From the NCBI GenBank assembly GCA_963763015.1, contig CAVXML010000007.1:558001-622000 (forward strand): a stretch of 64,000 nucleotides of DNA, in the 5' to 3' direction. The notes beneath the pieces were generated by a model that saw nothing but the letters and a program-made list of their open reading frames with translations, did no database searches and was not told where the DNA came from. Made by a program: the position numbers and the translations under genes. The stretch comes from Fodinibacter sp963763015. Its GTDB lineage: Bacteria > Actinomycetota > Actinomycetes > Actinomycetales > Dermatophilaceae. This document shows positions 52,957-61,720 of this stretch, piece by piece (position 1 is the stretch's first letter; each line of letters starts with the position of its first letter).

Positions 52957-53066
52957 GGCGACGGCACGTCTAAAGTTTGTCGAAGGAAGTGCATCCGGCG
53001 CGCAGGTCGGCCCGGAAGTAGGGGTGTCAGCTCAACACCCGACCACCCCTTCGAAAGGAACCTGCG

Positions 53067-53642
53067 ATGCGACGCATCCTTCCCGTGGCGGCCGTCCTGG
53101 CCCTCGCCCTGACCACCGCTGCCTGTGGCAGCGACGACACCGACACCGCTGCGGCAGCCTCGGCGCCCGCCACCACCTCGGCCTCGCCGTCCCCCTCACC
53201 GAGCGAGTCCGCGACTGCCGACATCGTCGACACCGCCGTGGCCGCGGGCGACTTCACCACCCTCGCCGCCGCGATCACGGCGGCCGAGCTCACCGAGACG
53301 CTCAAGGGCGAGGGGCCGTTCACGGTCTTCGCTCCGACCGATGAGGCCTTCGCGAAGCTGCCCGCTGGCACGGTCGACACCCTGCTCGCCGACCCCAAGG
53401 GTGACCTCACCCAGATCCTCACCTACCACGTCGTTCCCGGCAAGGTCATGGCGGCCGACGTCGTGACGCTCGACGGCCAGAAGGTCAAGACCGTCCAGGG
53501 TGGCGAGCTCACCGTGAACGTCGACGGGGACAAGGTCTCGCTCACCGACGCGGCGGGTGGCACGGTCAACGTCACCGCCACGGACGTCGAGGCGAGCAAC
53601 GGCGTCATCCACGTCATCGACGGTGTCCTCATGCCGATGTGA
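53067..53642 (+). CDS. Fasciclin-domain lipoprotein
   Basis: 191 residues. The first 20 form a lipoprotein signal (LALALTTAAC, lipid-bearing Cys20), followed by a Ser/Thr/Pro-rich spacer and one fasciclin (FAS1) domain: GPFTVFAPTDEAFAKLPAG is H1 and GVIHVIDGVLMPM H2. It resembles mycobacterial MPT70/MPT83 and is probably anchored outside the membrane, with an adhesive or redox-stress role. ATG 53067 has GAAAGGAA six bases upstream. Monocistronic. Confidence 0.92.
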   Translation: MRRILPVAAVLALALTTAACGSDDTDTAAAASAPATTSASPSPSPSESATADIVDTAVAAGDFTTLAAAITAAELTETLKGEGPFTVFAPTDEAFAKLPAGTVDTLLADPKGDLTQILTYHVVPGKVMAADVVTLDGQKVKTVQGGELTVNVDGDKVSLTDAAGGTVNVTATDVEASNGVIHVIDGVLMPM

Positions 53643-53764
53643 CCTCCGACGGCCGCGGGCCACGAGCTCGCTGCACGCCACGCCCCGGCGCCGGCGCCCG
53701 GCACGGACCCACCCTCCGTGCCGGGCGCCGGCGCGTCCGGGGCCCGGCACGTGGCGCCGTTGGG

Positions 53765-53800
53765 CGTACCCCGAGTGACCTATTGGTCGATGGGGGTACG
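53765..53800. repeat. 36-bp palindromic element, tandem copy A
   Basis: CGTACCCC (53765-53772) pairs with GGGGTACG (53793-53800) and GACC/GGTC flank a central TATT. Identical to copy B 41 bases on, and 31/36 identical to the galK-internal copy. Confidence 0.9.
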
Positions 53801-53805
53801 GGGGG

Positions 53806-53841
53806 CGTACCCCGAGTGACCTATTGGTCGATGGGGGTACG
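53806..53841. repeat. 36-bp palindromic element, tandem copy B
   Basis: An exact repeat of 53765-53800 at a 41-bp period, between the convergent fasciclin and ABC ATPase genes. The pair would form two equal hairpins and may end transcription from both sides. Confidence 0.9.
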
Positions 53842-53852
53842 GGGGTCTCCGC

Positions 53853-54902
53853 TCAGTCGGCCACGGCGAGGGCGGCGTCACCACGGGGCGACAGGCGGAC
53901 CGGCTGCGCCGGCTCGAAGCCGGTCACCTCGGTGTTGGGGACCTGCACCGTGACGAGGGTGCCGTCTGGGATCCGCGCGATGACCCGGCCGTGGCCCCCG
54001 AGGAAGCTCGCGCTGACCACGGATGCCGTGCCCTCCGGATCGTGCTCGATGCGCACCCCCTCGGGCCGCACCAGCACCACCGCCTCCGGGCCCCTCGCGG
54101 AGCCGGGCAGGAGCGGGACGGTGCCGCCGAGGAGGTGCGCCGACCGGCCGTCGACCCGCGCTCGGATGCGGTTGGTCAGGCCCACGAAGTCGGCGACGAA
54201 CGGGCTCTGCGGGGCGTTGTAGAGCTCCGCGGGAGCGGCGACCTGCTCGAGCCGGCCCACCGACATCACCCCCACCCGGTCGGCGACCGCCAACGCCTCC
54301 TCCTGGTCGTGCGTGACGAACAGCGTCGTCGTGCCCACCTCGAGCTGGATGCGGCGGATCTCGTCGCGCAGCTGACCGCGGACCTTGGCGTCGAGCGCGG
54401 ACAGGGGCTCGTCGAGCAGCAGCACCTGCGGCTCGATCGCGAGGGCGCGGGCGAGCGCGACGCGCTGCTGCTGCCCCCCGGAGAGCTGGTGGGCGTACTT
54501 CGCAGCGTGCCCGCCGAGGCCGACCAGCTCGAGCATCGCGTCCGTTCTGGCGCGCCGCGCCGCCTTGTCGCGCCGTCGCATCTCGAGGCCGAACTCGACG
54601 TTCTGGCGTGCCGTCATGTGGGGGAAGAGGCTGTACGCCTGGAAGACCATCCCCATGTCCCGCTTGTTCGTGGTGACCCGGGTGAGGTCGCGCCCGCCCA
54701 CCTCGACGCTTCCGGAGTCCGGGTCCTCGAGCCCGGCCAGGCACCGCAGCGCCGTCGTCTTGCCGCAGCCCGACGGGCCGAGGAGGGCGACGAACTCGCC
54801 GGGTTCGATGTGCAGGGTGAAGCCGTCGAGGGCGGCCACGCCGCCGTAGACGCGGCGCAGGTCGGTGAGGCGGACGGCGGTGCCGCGGTCGGCGACGCTC
54901 AT
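53853..54902 (-). CDS. ABC importer ATP-binding protein (Fe3+/spermidine/2-AEP type)
   Basis: 349 residues. LLGPSGCGKTTALRCLAGLE is Walker A, HQLSGGQQQRVALARALA the signature and LLLDEPLSALDAKVR Walker B. The C-terminal TOBE domain (VVLVRPEGVRIEHD) places it with FbpC/PotA-type importers. Last gene of the four-gene transporter; its ATG overlaps the permease stop by four bases. The solute is not clear: iron(III), polyamine, thiamine and 2-aminoethylphosphonate are all imported by related systems. Confidence 0.92.
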   Translation of the reverse strand: MSVADRGTAVRLTDLRRVYGGVAALDGFTLHIEPGEFVALLGPSGCGKTTALRCLAGLEDPDSGSVEVGGRDLTRVTTNKRDMGMVFQAYSLFPHMTARQNVEFGLEMRRRDKAARRARTDAMLELVGLGGHAAKYAHQLSGGQQQRVALARALAIEPQVLLLDEPLSALDAKVRGQLRDEIRRIQLEVGTTTLFVTHDQEEALAVADRVGVMSVGRLEQVAAPAELYNAPQSPFVADFVGLTNRIRARVDGRSAHLLGGTVPLLPGSARGPEAVVLVRPEGVRIEHDPEGTASVVSASFLGGHGRVIARIPDGTLVTVQVPNTEVTGFEPAQPVRLSPRGDAALAVAD

Positions 54903-55780
54903 GCGGCGGGCTCCTTGGCGTCGGGCCCGGGCGGCGCGTCCCCGCTGGGGCGCCGGAACCGGGCGAGGGGGGAGACTCCGGCCGGCCCCGTGCCGACGAA
55001 GGACATGGCGAAGAGGACGACGAACCCGAAGCCGAGGGCCAGGAGACCCACCGCGACCGACACCTTGGCGTCGGACTTGCCGAGCTCGAACATCGCGACC
55101 TGGAGGTTCTTCTTGCTGAACAGGTAGGCGATGGTGAACTCGCCCAGCACCAGCGCGACCGACAGGAACGAGGCCGAGAGGACGGCGGTGCGCAGGTTGG
55201 GGAGGACGATGCGGCGCATCACCGTGAACCAGCTGGCCCCGAGCGACCGGGCCGCCTCCGAGAGGGTCCGGACGTCGATCGCGCGCAGGCCGGCATCCAA
55301 CGACCGGTAGGCGTAGGGCAGCACGAGGACGACGTAGGCGAGCCCCAGCCAGAGGGTGGAGGCGCCGAGCAGGTAGTACACCCACGCGTACACAGGAGTC
55401 AGCCCGACGACCAGCACGATCGCCGGCACGGTGAGCGGCAGCAGGCAGATGAACTCCACCGTGCGCGACAGCTGCGGCAGGCGGAGGCGCACCCACGTCA
55501 TCGTCGGCACGAGCAGGGCGAGCATGAGGAACACCGTCATGACGGCGAGGCCGACGGACGCGAGGAAGCCCCGCCGCAGCACCGGGTACTCCGCGGAGAT
55601 GGTGCCGACGTCGAGGAGGCGGCGCCAGGTGTCGGCGGAGCGCCCGGTTCCCCCGGGCCCCTGCGTCGTGAACTCGAAGGCGCCCAGGAGCGGCAGGAGG
55701 AAGAACGTCACCGCTGCGCCGATGACGAGCCAGCGCAGGGCGGTCTGCCGCTGCCGCAGCCTGGCCCGCTGGCCGCTCAC
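54899..55780 (-). CDS. ABC importer permease 2
   Basis: 293 residues, six membrane helices. The cytoplasmic coupling loop EAARSLGASWFTVMRRIVLP is the binding-protein-dependent permease (EAA) motif. Pairs with the permease encoded just upstream. GTG 55780 overlaps that gene's stop (GTGA), and its own stop overlaps the ATPase start. Confidence 0.9.
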   Translation of the reverse strand: MSGQRARLRQRQTALRWLVIGAAVTFFLLPLLGAFEFTTQGPGGTGRSADTWRRLLDVGTISAEYPVLRRGFLASVGLAVMTVFLMLALLVPTMTWVRLRLPQLSRTVEFICLLPLTVPAIVLVVGLTPVYAWVYYLLGASTLWLGLAYVVLVLPYAYRSLDAGLRAIDVRTLSEAARSLGASWFTVMRRIVLPNLRTAVLSASFLSVALVLGEFTIAYLFSKKNLQVAMFELGKSDAKVSVAVGLLALGFGFVVLFAMSFVGTGPAGVSPLARFRRPSGDAPPGPDAKEPAA

Positions 55781-56661
55781 CGGGACATCCAGCGGCTGGA
55801 CCGCTTGTCGAGCCACGCGTAGGCCGTCATGACGACGGCGACGACGACGACCATCGCCAGGGCCATCGCCTTTCCGACGTTCTCCTGACCCAGGATGACC
55901 TCCGAGCGCAGTGTTCCCCCGATGAGCAGGGGCAGGAGCGGCGACGACTGGGACACCAGTGCTGCCGCGGTCGCGTACGCGGAGAAGGCGTTCGTGAACA
56001 GCAGGAGGGTGGCACCCACGAACGACGGGAAGAGGATGGGGCCGGCGACCCGCCGCCAGTAGGTCCAGGTCGTGCCACCCAGGGTCTCGGTCGCCTCGCG
56101 CCACTGCGGTCGCAGTCCCTCGACGGCGGGGAGGAAGACGATGAGCATGAGCGGAACCTGGAAGTACAGGTAGACCAGCATGAGGCCTGAGTTCCACTCG
56201 TAGAGCCACAGGCCGGTGCCGGGGTCGAGGCCCACGGCACGCAGCCACACGGTGATGAGCCCGGTCGCGCCGAAGGAGGCGATGAAGGCGAACGCGAGCG
56301 CCACCCCACCGAACTGGGCCAGCACCCCGGACAGCGAGGTGACGAAACGTTTGGTGACCGTGTCGGTCCTCGCGGTGCTCACGGCGTACGCGAGGATGCC
56401 GCCGAGCACCGCCCCGGCCACGGCCGTCACCGCCGAGAGCACCACCGACTGGCGCATGGCACGCACGACGACAGGTTCGAACAGGGCCGAGAGGTTGCCC
56501 AGGGTGAAGTCTCCGTCGCCGTCGAGGAAGGCCCCCACGACGACGACGAGCGTGGGGATGAGCAGGAAGACCGTCGTGTAGACGAAGAAGGGGACGACAC
56601 CCAGGAGGGCACCCGATGGCCGACGGCCGCCGAGTGCCCTCCTGCGCTTGGCATCAGCCAA
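55777..56661 (-). CDS. ABC importer permease 1
   Basis: 294 residues, six membrane helices. The coupling motif is EATETLGGTTWTYWRRVAGP. The ATG at 56661 lies inside the end of the binding-protein gene (eight-base overlap). Both permeases are of the PotB/PotC-like type 1 fold, consistent with a heterodimeric importer. Confidence 0.9.
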   Translation of the reverse strand: MADAKRRRALGGRRPSGALLGVVPFFVYTTVFLLIPTLVVVVGAFLDGDGDFTLGNLSALFEPVVVRAMRQSVVLSAVTAVAGAVLGGILAYAVSTARTDTVTKRFVTSLSGVLAQFGGVALAFAFIASFGATGLITVWLRAVGLDPGTGLWLYEWNSGLMLVYLYFQVPLMLIVFLPAVEGLRPQWREATETLGGTTWTYWRRVAGPILFPSFVGATLLLFTNAFSAYATAAALVSQSSPLLPLLIGGTLRSEVILGQENVGKAMALAMVVVVAVVMTAYAWLDKRSSRWMSR

Positions 56662-57796
56662 CGGCGTTGGCCCAGTTCTCGGCCAGGTAGGCCTTGCCCG
56701 CCTCGGCGTCGGCCTGGGTCGGAACCACCGCGGTGCCCTCGACGGGCGGGAGCGCCTCGGCCGCGGCCGCGTCCAGGGTGCCCGCGGTCTTCATCGCCTC
56801 GAAGCGGACCGGACGGGCTCCGCCCTTGAGCCAGAGGTTCTGGCCCTCGTCCGAGTAGAGGTACTCCTGCCACAGCCGGGCGGCCGCCGGGTTCGGGGCG
56901 TCGGCGTTCACGGCCTGGTAGTAGTAGCCGGCGACCACGGCCTCCTTGGGCACCAGGACCTTCCAGGTGGGCAGCTTGGCCGACAGCGCGGCGTTCAGGT
57001 AGTCCCAGTCGATGACGACGGGCGTCTGCCCCGACTCCACCGTGGCGGGGGTGGGGTCGACCGGGAGGAAGTTGCCGGCGTCGTTGAGCTGGGCGAAGAA
57101 GTCGACGCCCTTGGTGAGGTCGCCCGCCGTGCCGCCCTGGGCGATCGAGACCATCTGGACGCCCGCGAACGCGGCTCCGGCCTCGGTCGGGTTGCCGTTG
57201 AGGGCCACCTTGCCCTTGTAGTCCGCCTTGAGGAGGTCGGCGACCGCGGTGGGCGCGGGCACCTTGGCGGAGTCGTAGCCGATGCTCATGTAGCCGCCGT
57301 AGTCGTTGACCCAGGTGCCGTCCGGGTCCTTGAACTCGGCGGGGATGTCGTCCCAGGTCGCCACCTTGTAGGGCGCGAACATGTCCGTGTTGGCCAGTGC
57401 GACAGCGGCACCGAGGTCGAAGACGTCGGGGGCGCCGTCCTGACCCTTGAGCCGCTCGGCGGTCGCGATCTCGTCGGCGCTGCTCGCGTCGGGCTGGTCG
57501 CTCGTCACGGTGATCTCCGGGTACTTCGCCTGGAAGCCCTTGATGACCTCCCCGTAGTTCGCCCAGTCGGGCGGCAGGGCGATGACGTTGAGGGCGCCCT
57601 CGGCCTTGGCAGCCGTGACGAGGCCCTCCAGGCCACCGAAGTCCGCGGCCGACGTGGCCGTCTTGGCGTCGACGGAGCCGCTCCCGGACGCGGCCGGCTC
57701 ATCCTCCTCGCTCGGTGGGGCGCAGGCGGCGATGGTCACCGCGGCGATACCGGCGAGGGCCAGAACTCCCGCGCGGCGGGTGAAGCGTCGTGTCAT
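56654..57796 (-). CDS. ABC importer solute-binding lipoprotein
   Basis: 380 residues. Signal and lipobox GIAAVTIAACAPPSEEDE (lipid Cys25) followed by a family-1/6-like binding protein: LNVIALPPDWANYGEVIKGF, APDVFDLGAAVALANTDMF and GGYMSIGYDSAKVPAP. The pattern resembles binding proteins for polyamines, iron or 2-aminoethylphosphonate, without a decisive ligand motif. ATG 57796 has GGAGG ten bases upstream. First gene of the operon. Confidence 0.9.
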   Translation of the reverse strand: MTRRFTRRAGVLALAGIAAVTIAACAPPSEEDEPAASGSGSVDAKTATSAADFGGLEGLVTAAKAEGALNVIALPPDWANYGEVIKGFQAKYPEITVTSDQPDASSADEIATAERLKGQDGAPDVFDLGAAVALANTDMFAPYKVATWDDIPAEFKDPDGTWVNDYGGYMSIGYDSAKVPAPTAVADLLKADYKGKVALNGNPTEAGAAFAGVQMVSIAQGGTAGDLTKGVDFFAQLNDAGNFLPVDPTPATVESGQTPVVIDWDYLNAALSAKLPTWKVLVPKEAVVAGYYYQAVNADAPNPAAARLWQEYLYSDEGQNLWLKGGARPVRFEAMKTAGTLDAAAAEALPPVEGTAVVPTQADAEAGKAYLAENWANAVG

Positions 57797-57858
57797 GTCG
57801 TGAACCTCCGGTTCTGTGCGGCTGGCGCCGCGGGGCGGCTGGAAGGAGCCCCCCGCGC

Positions 57859-57864
57859 ACTCTA
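57859..57864 (-). promoter_or_regulatory. -10 box (TAGAGT) of ABC importer operon
   Basis: Minus-strand TAGAGT about 62 bases before the ATG, giving a leader of some 55 bases with a Shine-Dalgarno site. The leader is GC-rich and could fold, but no known riboswitch is recognised. Confidence 0.35.
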
Positions 57865-58046
57865 GGGACCGCCGTGGTCGCCCGCAGCGCGGCAGTGACC
57901 GTTGGACGGCCCGCAACCAAATCGTGACCGAAAGGAGGTTTGGGACGGGGAGAAGGTCAATGAACTGCGCGGATGCCGGCCCGCGAGGAGCCAGCCGCGC
58001 GACGGCGCGTTCGGCCGGACCAGACCTTGGGCGGTGACCAGTGCAG

Positions 58047-59528
58047 TCAGTCGAGGTGCTCGAGACGTGGCCAGAGCTCGGACCAGGGCACCACGGGGTC
58101 CCTGCACACCGCCACGGGTGCCTGCTGCTCCTCGTTGGCGACGCCCGAGCCGTTGTCAAGCCTGCTCACGACCTCGCACGTCGTGAACTGGTCCTCGAGC
58201 AGCGGCCCCTGGTAGCCGACGACCACCGCCGTGCGAGCTCCCTCGGGTGGGCCCGGCAGGGTGCCCAGGTGGTTGTGGCCGCTGTGGGGCACGGGAAGTC
58301 CCAGCGGCGGGCCGAACCGGTCGACGGCCCCCGCCTCGCCGTAGTTCGAGGTGATGACGGCCGTGTCCGGGTCGTCGGCGACCCTGACCGCCTCCGCGAT
58401 GCCGTCGACGTACTCGGGCCACCCCACCTGGTCCGCCGCCAGCACGTTGATGTCCGGCACCGGGGTCCGGCCGAGGACGGACACGGGCAGGACGGGGAGC
58501 GCGATGACGGCCGAGACGACCCCGTTCAGGACGACGGCCCCCACGACGAGGGCCCGACGCCCGGCCCGCTGACCGATCCAGTACGACACTGGAAGGCACC
58601 CGGCGGCGTACAGCACCTCGAGACTCGCCACGGGGTAGTGCGCCTGGGCGCCGGTCCCGAGGGTGAAGGCCACGACGACAGCCGTCCACACGAGGACCCA
58701 GCGGGCGCGCCGCAGCCGCCAGACATGGACGATGCCGGCCAGCCACACCGGCACGAGCAGCGGGCCGATGGCGACGAGGAGGATGAGGGGGAGCGTCGCC
58801 CGCACGTCATCCGCGTTCGACTCCGAGAGGGCGGCGCCCATCGCGAGCTGCGGCCAGCCGTTCGTGGCCTGGTAGACGAGGTTGGGTGCCGCGAGCACTC
58901 CGGCGACGACCGCTCCCAGCCACGGCCACCGCGTGCGCAGCGGTTCCCGCGGACCGAGCACGGCCAGGCCGAGGACCAGACCGACCAGGAGCAGCGGGAC
59001 GAGGAGGCGGTTGAACGTCGCCGCACCGGCGAGCGCCCCGGCGAGCAACCACCAGCGCGGGTCCGACCGGAGGGCGACCAGCGCGGTCAGGACCACTCCC
59101 AGCGTCAGCGGTAGGTCGATCGTCGAGGTGAGCAGCACGTGGCCGAGCGCGAGCGGCAGCCCGGCGAAGGCGCCACCCCACGCGGCGAGCGCCACGGCTC
59201 GTCGATCGCCGCCGAGCTCGCGCGCGATGAGCCCCAGGAGCACCACGGATGCTGCGCTCGCCAGCGTGGCGGGGAGGCGCAGGGCCCAGGGCTCGTCCGC
59301 AACCACGGCGGTGAGCGTGCGGGCCAGCCACGGCGTGAGGGGCGGCTGGTCGACGTACCCCCAGGCAGGGGGCAGCATCCGGAAGTACAGCTCGTCCCGA
59401 TGGAACCCGTAACCCACGCTGGCGATGGTCAGCACGACGGCCTGCGCGGCGGCCGCGATCAGCGCCGGGACGACGGAGACCCTCGGGATCGGCGACCCGT
59501 CCGTCGAGCGTCCGTCGGCCGGGCCCAT
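58047..59528 (-). CDS. GT39-like membrane glycosyltransferase (ArnT/PMT type)
   Basis: 493 residues, about ten to twelve membrane helices. VGYGFHRDELYFRMLP holds the D-E pair of the GT-C first loop, YVDQPPLTPWLARTL follows, and the C-terminal extracytoplasmic part has SNYGEAGAVDRFG. Such enzymes transfer a sugar from a polyprenyl-phosphate donor outside the membrane. Acceptor unknown. ATG 59528 with GGAGG seven bases upstream. Divergent from lpdA. Confidence 0.82.
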   Translation of the reverse strand: MGPADGRSTDGSPIPRVSVVPALIAAAAQAVVLTIASVGYGFHRDELYFRMLPPAWGYVDQPPLTPWLARTLTAVVADEPWALRLPATLASAASVVLLGLIARELGGDRRAVALAAWGGAFAGLPLALGHVLLTSTIDLPLTLGVVLTALVALRSDPRWWLLAGALAGAATFNRLLVPLLLVGLVLGLAVLGPREPLRTRWPWLGAVVAGVLAAPNLVYQATNGWPQLAMGAALSESNADDVRATLPLILLVAIGPLLVPVWLAGIVHVWRLRRARWVLVWTAVVVAFTLGTGAQAHYPVASLEVLYAAGCLPVSYWIGQRAGRRALVVGAVVLNGVVSAVIALPVLPVSVLGRTPVPDINVLAADQVGWPEYVDGIAEAVRVADDPDTAVITSNYGEAGAVDRFGPPLGLPVPHSGHNHLGTLPGPPEGARTAVVVGYQGPLLEDQFTTCEVVSRLDNGSGVANEEQQAPVAVCRDPVVPWSELWPRLEHLD

Positions 59529-59647
59529 CTCGTCCTCCGTGGGTCGATCCGATGGCGGACCCGTCGCCGTGGCGCCCGGCTGCTGCGCGGCGCACCGGCC
59601 CATCGTGCCGTGTCCACCCGCACTCGTGCCAATGGTTGGATTGGGTC

Positions 59648-61051
59648 GTGAGCGTGAGGTCGAGCAGGGTCGTCATCCTCGGCGGTGGGCCGGGGGGCTA
59701 CGAGGCGGCCCTGGTCGCGGCCCACCTCGGCGCCGAGGTGACCGTCGTCGAGCGTGACGGGCTCGGTGGAGCCGCCGTGCTCACCGACTGCGTGCCGAGC
59801 AAGACCCTCATCTCGACCGCGGACTACATGAGCGAGTTCGAGACCGCCGCCGAGCTGGGGGTCCACCTCGAGGACGCCGAGGGTGACGAGGTCGCCGACG
59901 CGGTTGCCGAGCTCGGCGAGGTCAACCGCCGCGTGCTGGCGCTGGCCGCGGCGCAGAGCGCCGACATCTCGACGCGCCTGGCGGAGGTGGGGGTCCGGGT
60001 GCTCGCCGGTCGCGCGGAACTCCGCTCGCCGACCTCCGTGAGCGCCGAGACGTCCGACGGCGCGGAGCTGCTCGAGACCGACGTCGTGCTCCTCGCCACC
60101 GGTGCGACGCCGCGCGTCATGGACACCGCTCTCCCGGACGGTGAACGGATCCTCACGTGGCAGCAGATCTACGACCTGAAGACCCTCCCCGAGCGCCTCG
60201 TCGTCGTCGGGTCGGGAGTCACGGGGGCGGAGCTGGCCCAGGCCTACCTGGGGCTGGGGTCGGGCGTCGTGCTGGTCTCCTCGCGCGACCGCGTGCTGCC
60301 CGGCGAGGACCCGGATGCCGCGCGGGTCATCGAGGACGTCTTCACCAAGCGGGGGATGGAGGTGTTGGGCCGGTCCCGGATGGCTTCCGTCGACCGCACC
60401 GACGACGGGGTCGTCGTACGCCTCGAGGACGGCCGGGAGGTCGTGGGCAGCCACGCGCTCCTGGCGGTCGGGTCGGTGCCGCAGACCCGCGACATCGGGC
60501 TCGAGCAGGTGGGGGTCGAGCTCACGGCATCCGGTCACGTGGCGGTGGACAAGGTGTCCCGCACGTCGGTTCGTGGCGTCTATGCCGCGGGCGACTGCAC
60601 CGGTGTCCTGCCGCTGGCCTCGGTGGCGGCGATGCAGGGCCGGATCGCCATGTCCCACGCCCTCGGCGACGCCGTGGCCCCGCTCAACCTGGGTGTCGTC
60701 TCGGCGAACATCTTCACCGACCCCGAGATCGCGACGGTGGGGGTCACCCAGCGCGACGTCGACGAGCACCGGGTCGACGCCGACGTGCTCACCCTGCCGC
60801 TCGGCCGCAACGCCCGGGCCAAGATGCTGGGCATCGTCGACGGCTTCGTCAAGCTCTTCGCCCAGAAGGGCTCGGGCGCGGTGGTGGGCGGGGTCGTCGT
60901 GGCGCCACGGGCGTCGGAGCTGATCTTCCCGGTCACCCTCGCCGTGCAGCACCGGCTGAACGTCGACCAGGTCGCGTCCACCTTCACGGTCTACCCCTCG
61001 CTGTCCGGGTCGATCGCGGAGGCGGCCCGCCGTCTGCACGCCACCGACTAG
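59648..61051 (+). CDS. lpdA: NAD(P)H-quinone dehydrogenase of the LpdA (flavoprotein disulfide reductase-like) type
   Basis: 467 residues. VVILGGGPGGYEAALVAAH binds FAD, VVVGSGVTGAELAQAYLGLG binds NAD(P)H and VYAAGDCTGVLPLASVAAMQ is the second FAD motif. The redox-disulfide region reads GLGGAAVLTDCVPSK, with Ala replacing the first Cys, and the C-terminal His-Glu pair is missing (YPSLSGS). This matches mycobacterial LpdA (Rv3303c), which reduces quinones and not a disulfide. GTG 59648 is six bases after a TTGGAT -10-like box. Confidence 0.88.
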   Translation: MSVRSSRVVILGGGPGGYEAALVAAHLGAEVTVVERDGLGGAAVLTDCVPSKTLISTADYMSEFETAAELGVHLEDAEGDEVADAVAELGEVNRRVLALAAAQSADISTRLAEVGVRVLAGRAELRSPTSVSAETSDGAELLETDVVLLATGATPRVMDTALPDGERILTWQQIYDLKTLPERLVVVGSGVTGAELAQAYLGLGSGVVLVSSRDRVLPGEDPDAARVIEDVFTKRGMEVLGRSRMASVDRTDDGVVVRLEDGREVVGSHALLAVGSVPQTRDIGLEQVGVELTASGHVAVDKVSRTSVRGVYAAGDCTGVLPLASVAAMQGRIAMSHALGDAVAPLNLGVVSANIFTDPEIATVGVTQRDVDEHRVDADVLTLPLGRNARAKMLGIVDGFVKLFAQKGSGAVVGGVVVAPRASELIFPVTLAVQHRLNVDQVASTFTVYPSLSGSIAEAARRLHATD

Positions 61052-61080
61052 GACGGTCTCGTTCCGGGTAGGGCTGGGCC

Positions 61081-61110
61081 ACGGCATCCACCGATCTGCC
61101 GAGATGCCGT
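61081..61110 (+). terminator. Hairpin after lpdA
   Basis: ACGGCATC (61081-61088) and GATGCCGT (61103-61110) are inverted copies 30 bases after the lpdA stop. A weak stem without a U-run, so only a candidate. Confidence 0.35.
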
Positions 61111-61207
61111 CGGCCCGCTGCCGGACCGTCTCTTACGGCCCGTCGGAACCGTGGACGAGGCAGGATCGGTTGTCAGGACGACAGTGCACCGAACAGGGAG
61201 AAGAAAC

Positions 61208-61591
61208 ATGAAGGTGATTCGTACCGCGGCCCTCGTCGCTGCCGCCGCCGCCGCCGTGTCGAAGGCGAAGGAGTATGCCCGCCAGAACCCCGCGAAGGCG
61301 TCGGAGACGATCGACAAGACCGAGTCCTTCGTGCGCGGCAAGGCCGGCCCGAAGTACGCCGACAAGGTGGGCAAGGGGAGCAGCGCCCTGCGGAAAGGCC
61401 TCGGCCTCCCCGGCACGGCGTCGGCGGGCTCGACGGCGACCACCACCGGGAGCCCGACGGCCACCGGCGGGAGCTCGACGGCCAGCACCGGGAGCTCGAC
61501 GGCCAGCACCGGGAGCTCGACGCCGTCGACAGCGACGACGTCGAACGGCTCGCCGTCGACGACGTCCGGGGGGGACGACCCCTCGATCTAG
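61208..61591 (+). CDS. MT0933-like antitoxin-family protein, paralog 1
   Basis: 127 residues. The first 65 match the Rv0909/MT0933 antitoxin family: KAKEYARQNPAKASETIDKT, then GKAGPKYADKVGKGSSALRKG. The rest is a low-complexity Ser/Thr/Gly tail from 21-bp repeats (61459-61521). No toxin gene adjoins, so an antitoxin role is doubtful. GGGAGAAGAA precedes ATG 61208. A paralog follows at 61721, so the pair arose by duplication. Confidence 0.7.
   Translation: MKVIRTAALVAAAAAAVSKAKEYARQNPAKASETIDKTESFVRGKAGPKYADKVGKGSSALRKGLGLPGTASAGSTATTTGSPTATGGSSTASTGSSTASTGSSTPSTATTSNGSPSTTSGGDDPSI
61459..61521. repeat. 21-bp tandem repeats in antitoxin-like gene
   Basis: GGGAGCTCGACGGCCAGCAC units follow each other at a 21-base period (about two and a half copies), coding GSSTAST. 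The period keeps the frame. Confidence 0.7.
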
Positions 61592-61720
61592 CCCACAAGG
61601 CCCGACGCCCACCGGCTCCCTTCCCGATGCTGACCGCCGCCGGCGGCGCGGCTCGGGGAACGCCCGAGCGCCGTCGGTAGTTCACCGAGGCAGACCGTTT
61701 CCCACCCTCAAGGAGGACCC

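Noticed and set aside
53765..53841. Tandem palindromes considered as iterons of an origin
   Set aside because: No replication initiator or partition gene nearby; the same element occurs singly inside galK.
57961..58037. 25-codon frame after AAAGGAGG on the plus strand
   Set aside because: The Shine-Dalgarno-like site is about 25 bases from the ATG, and the peptide is ordinary. It lies between divergent minus-strand genes without a promoter.
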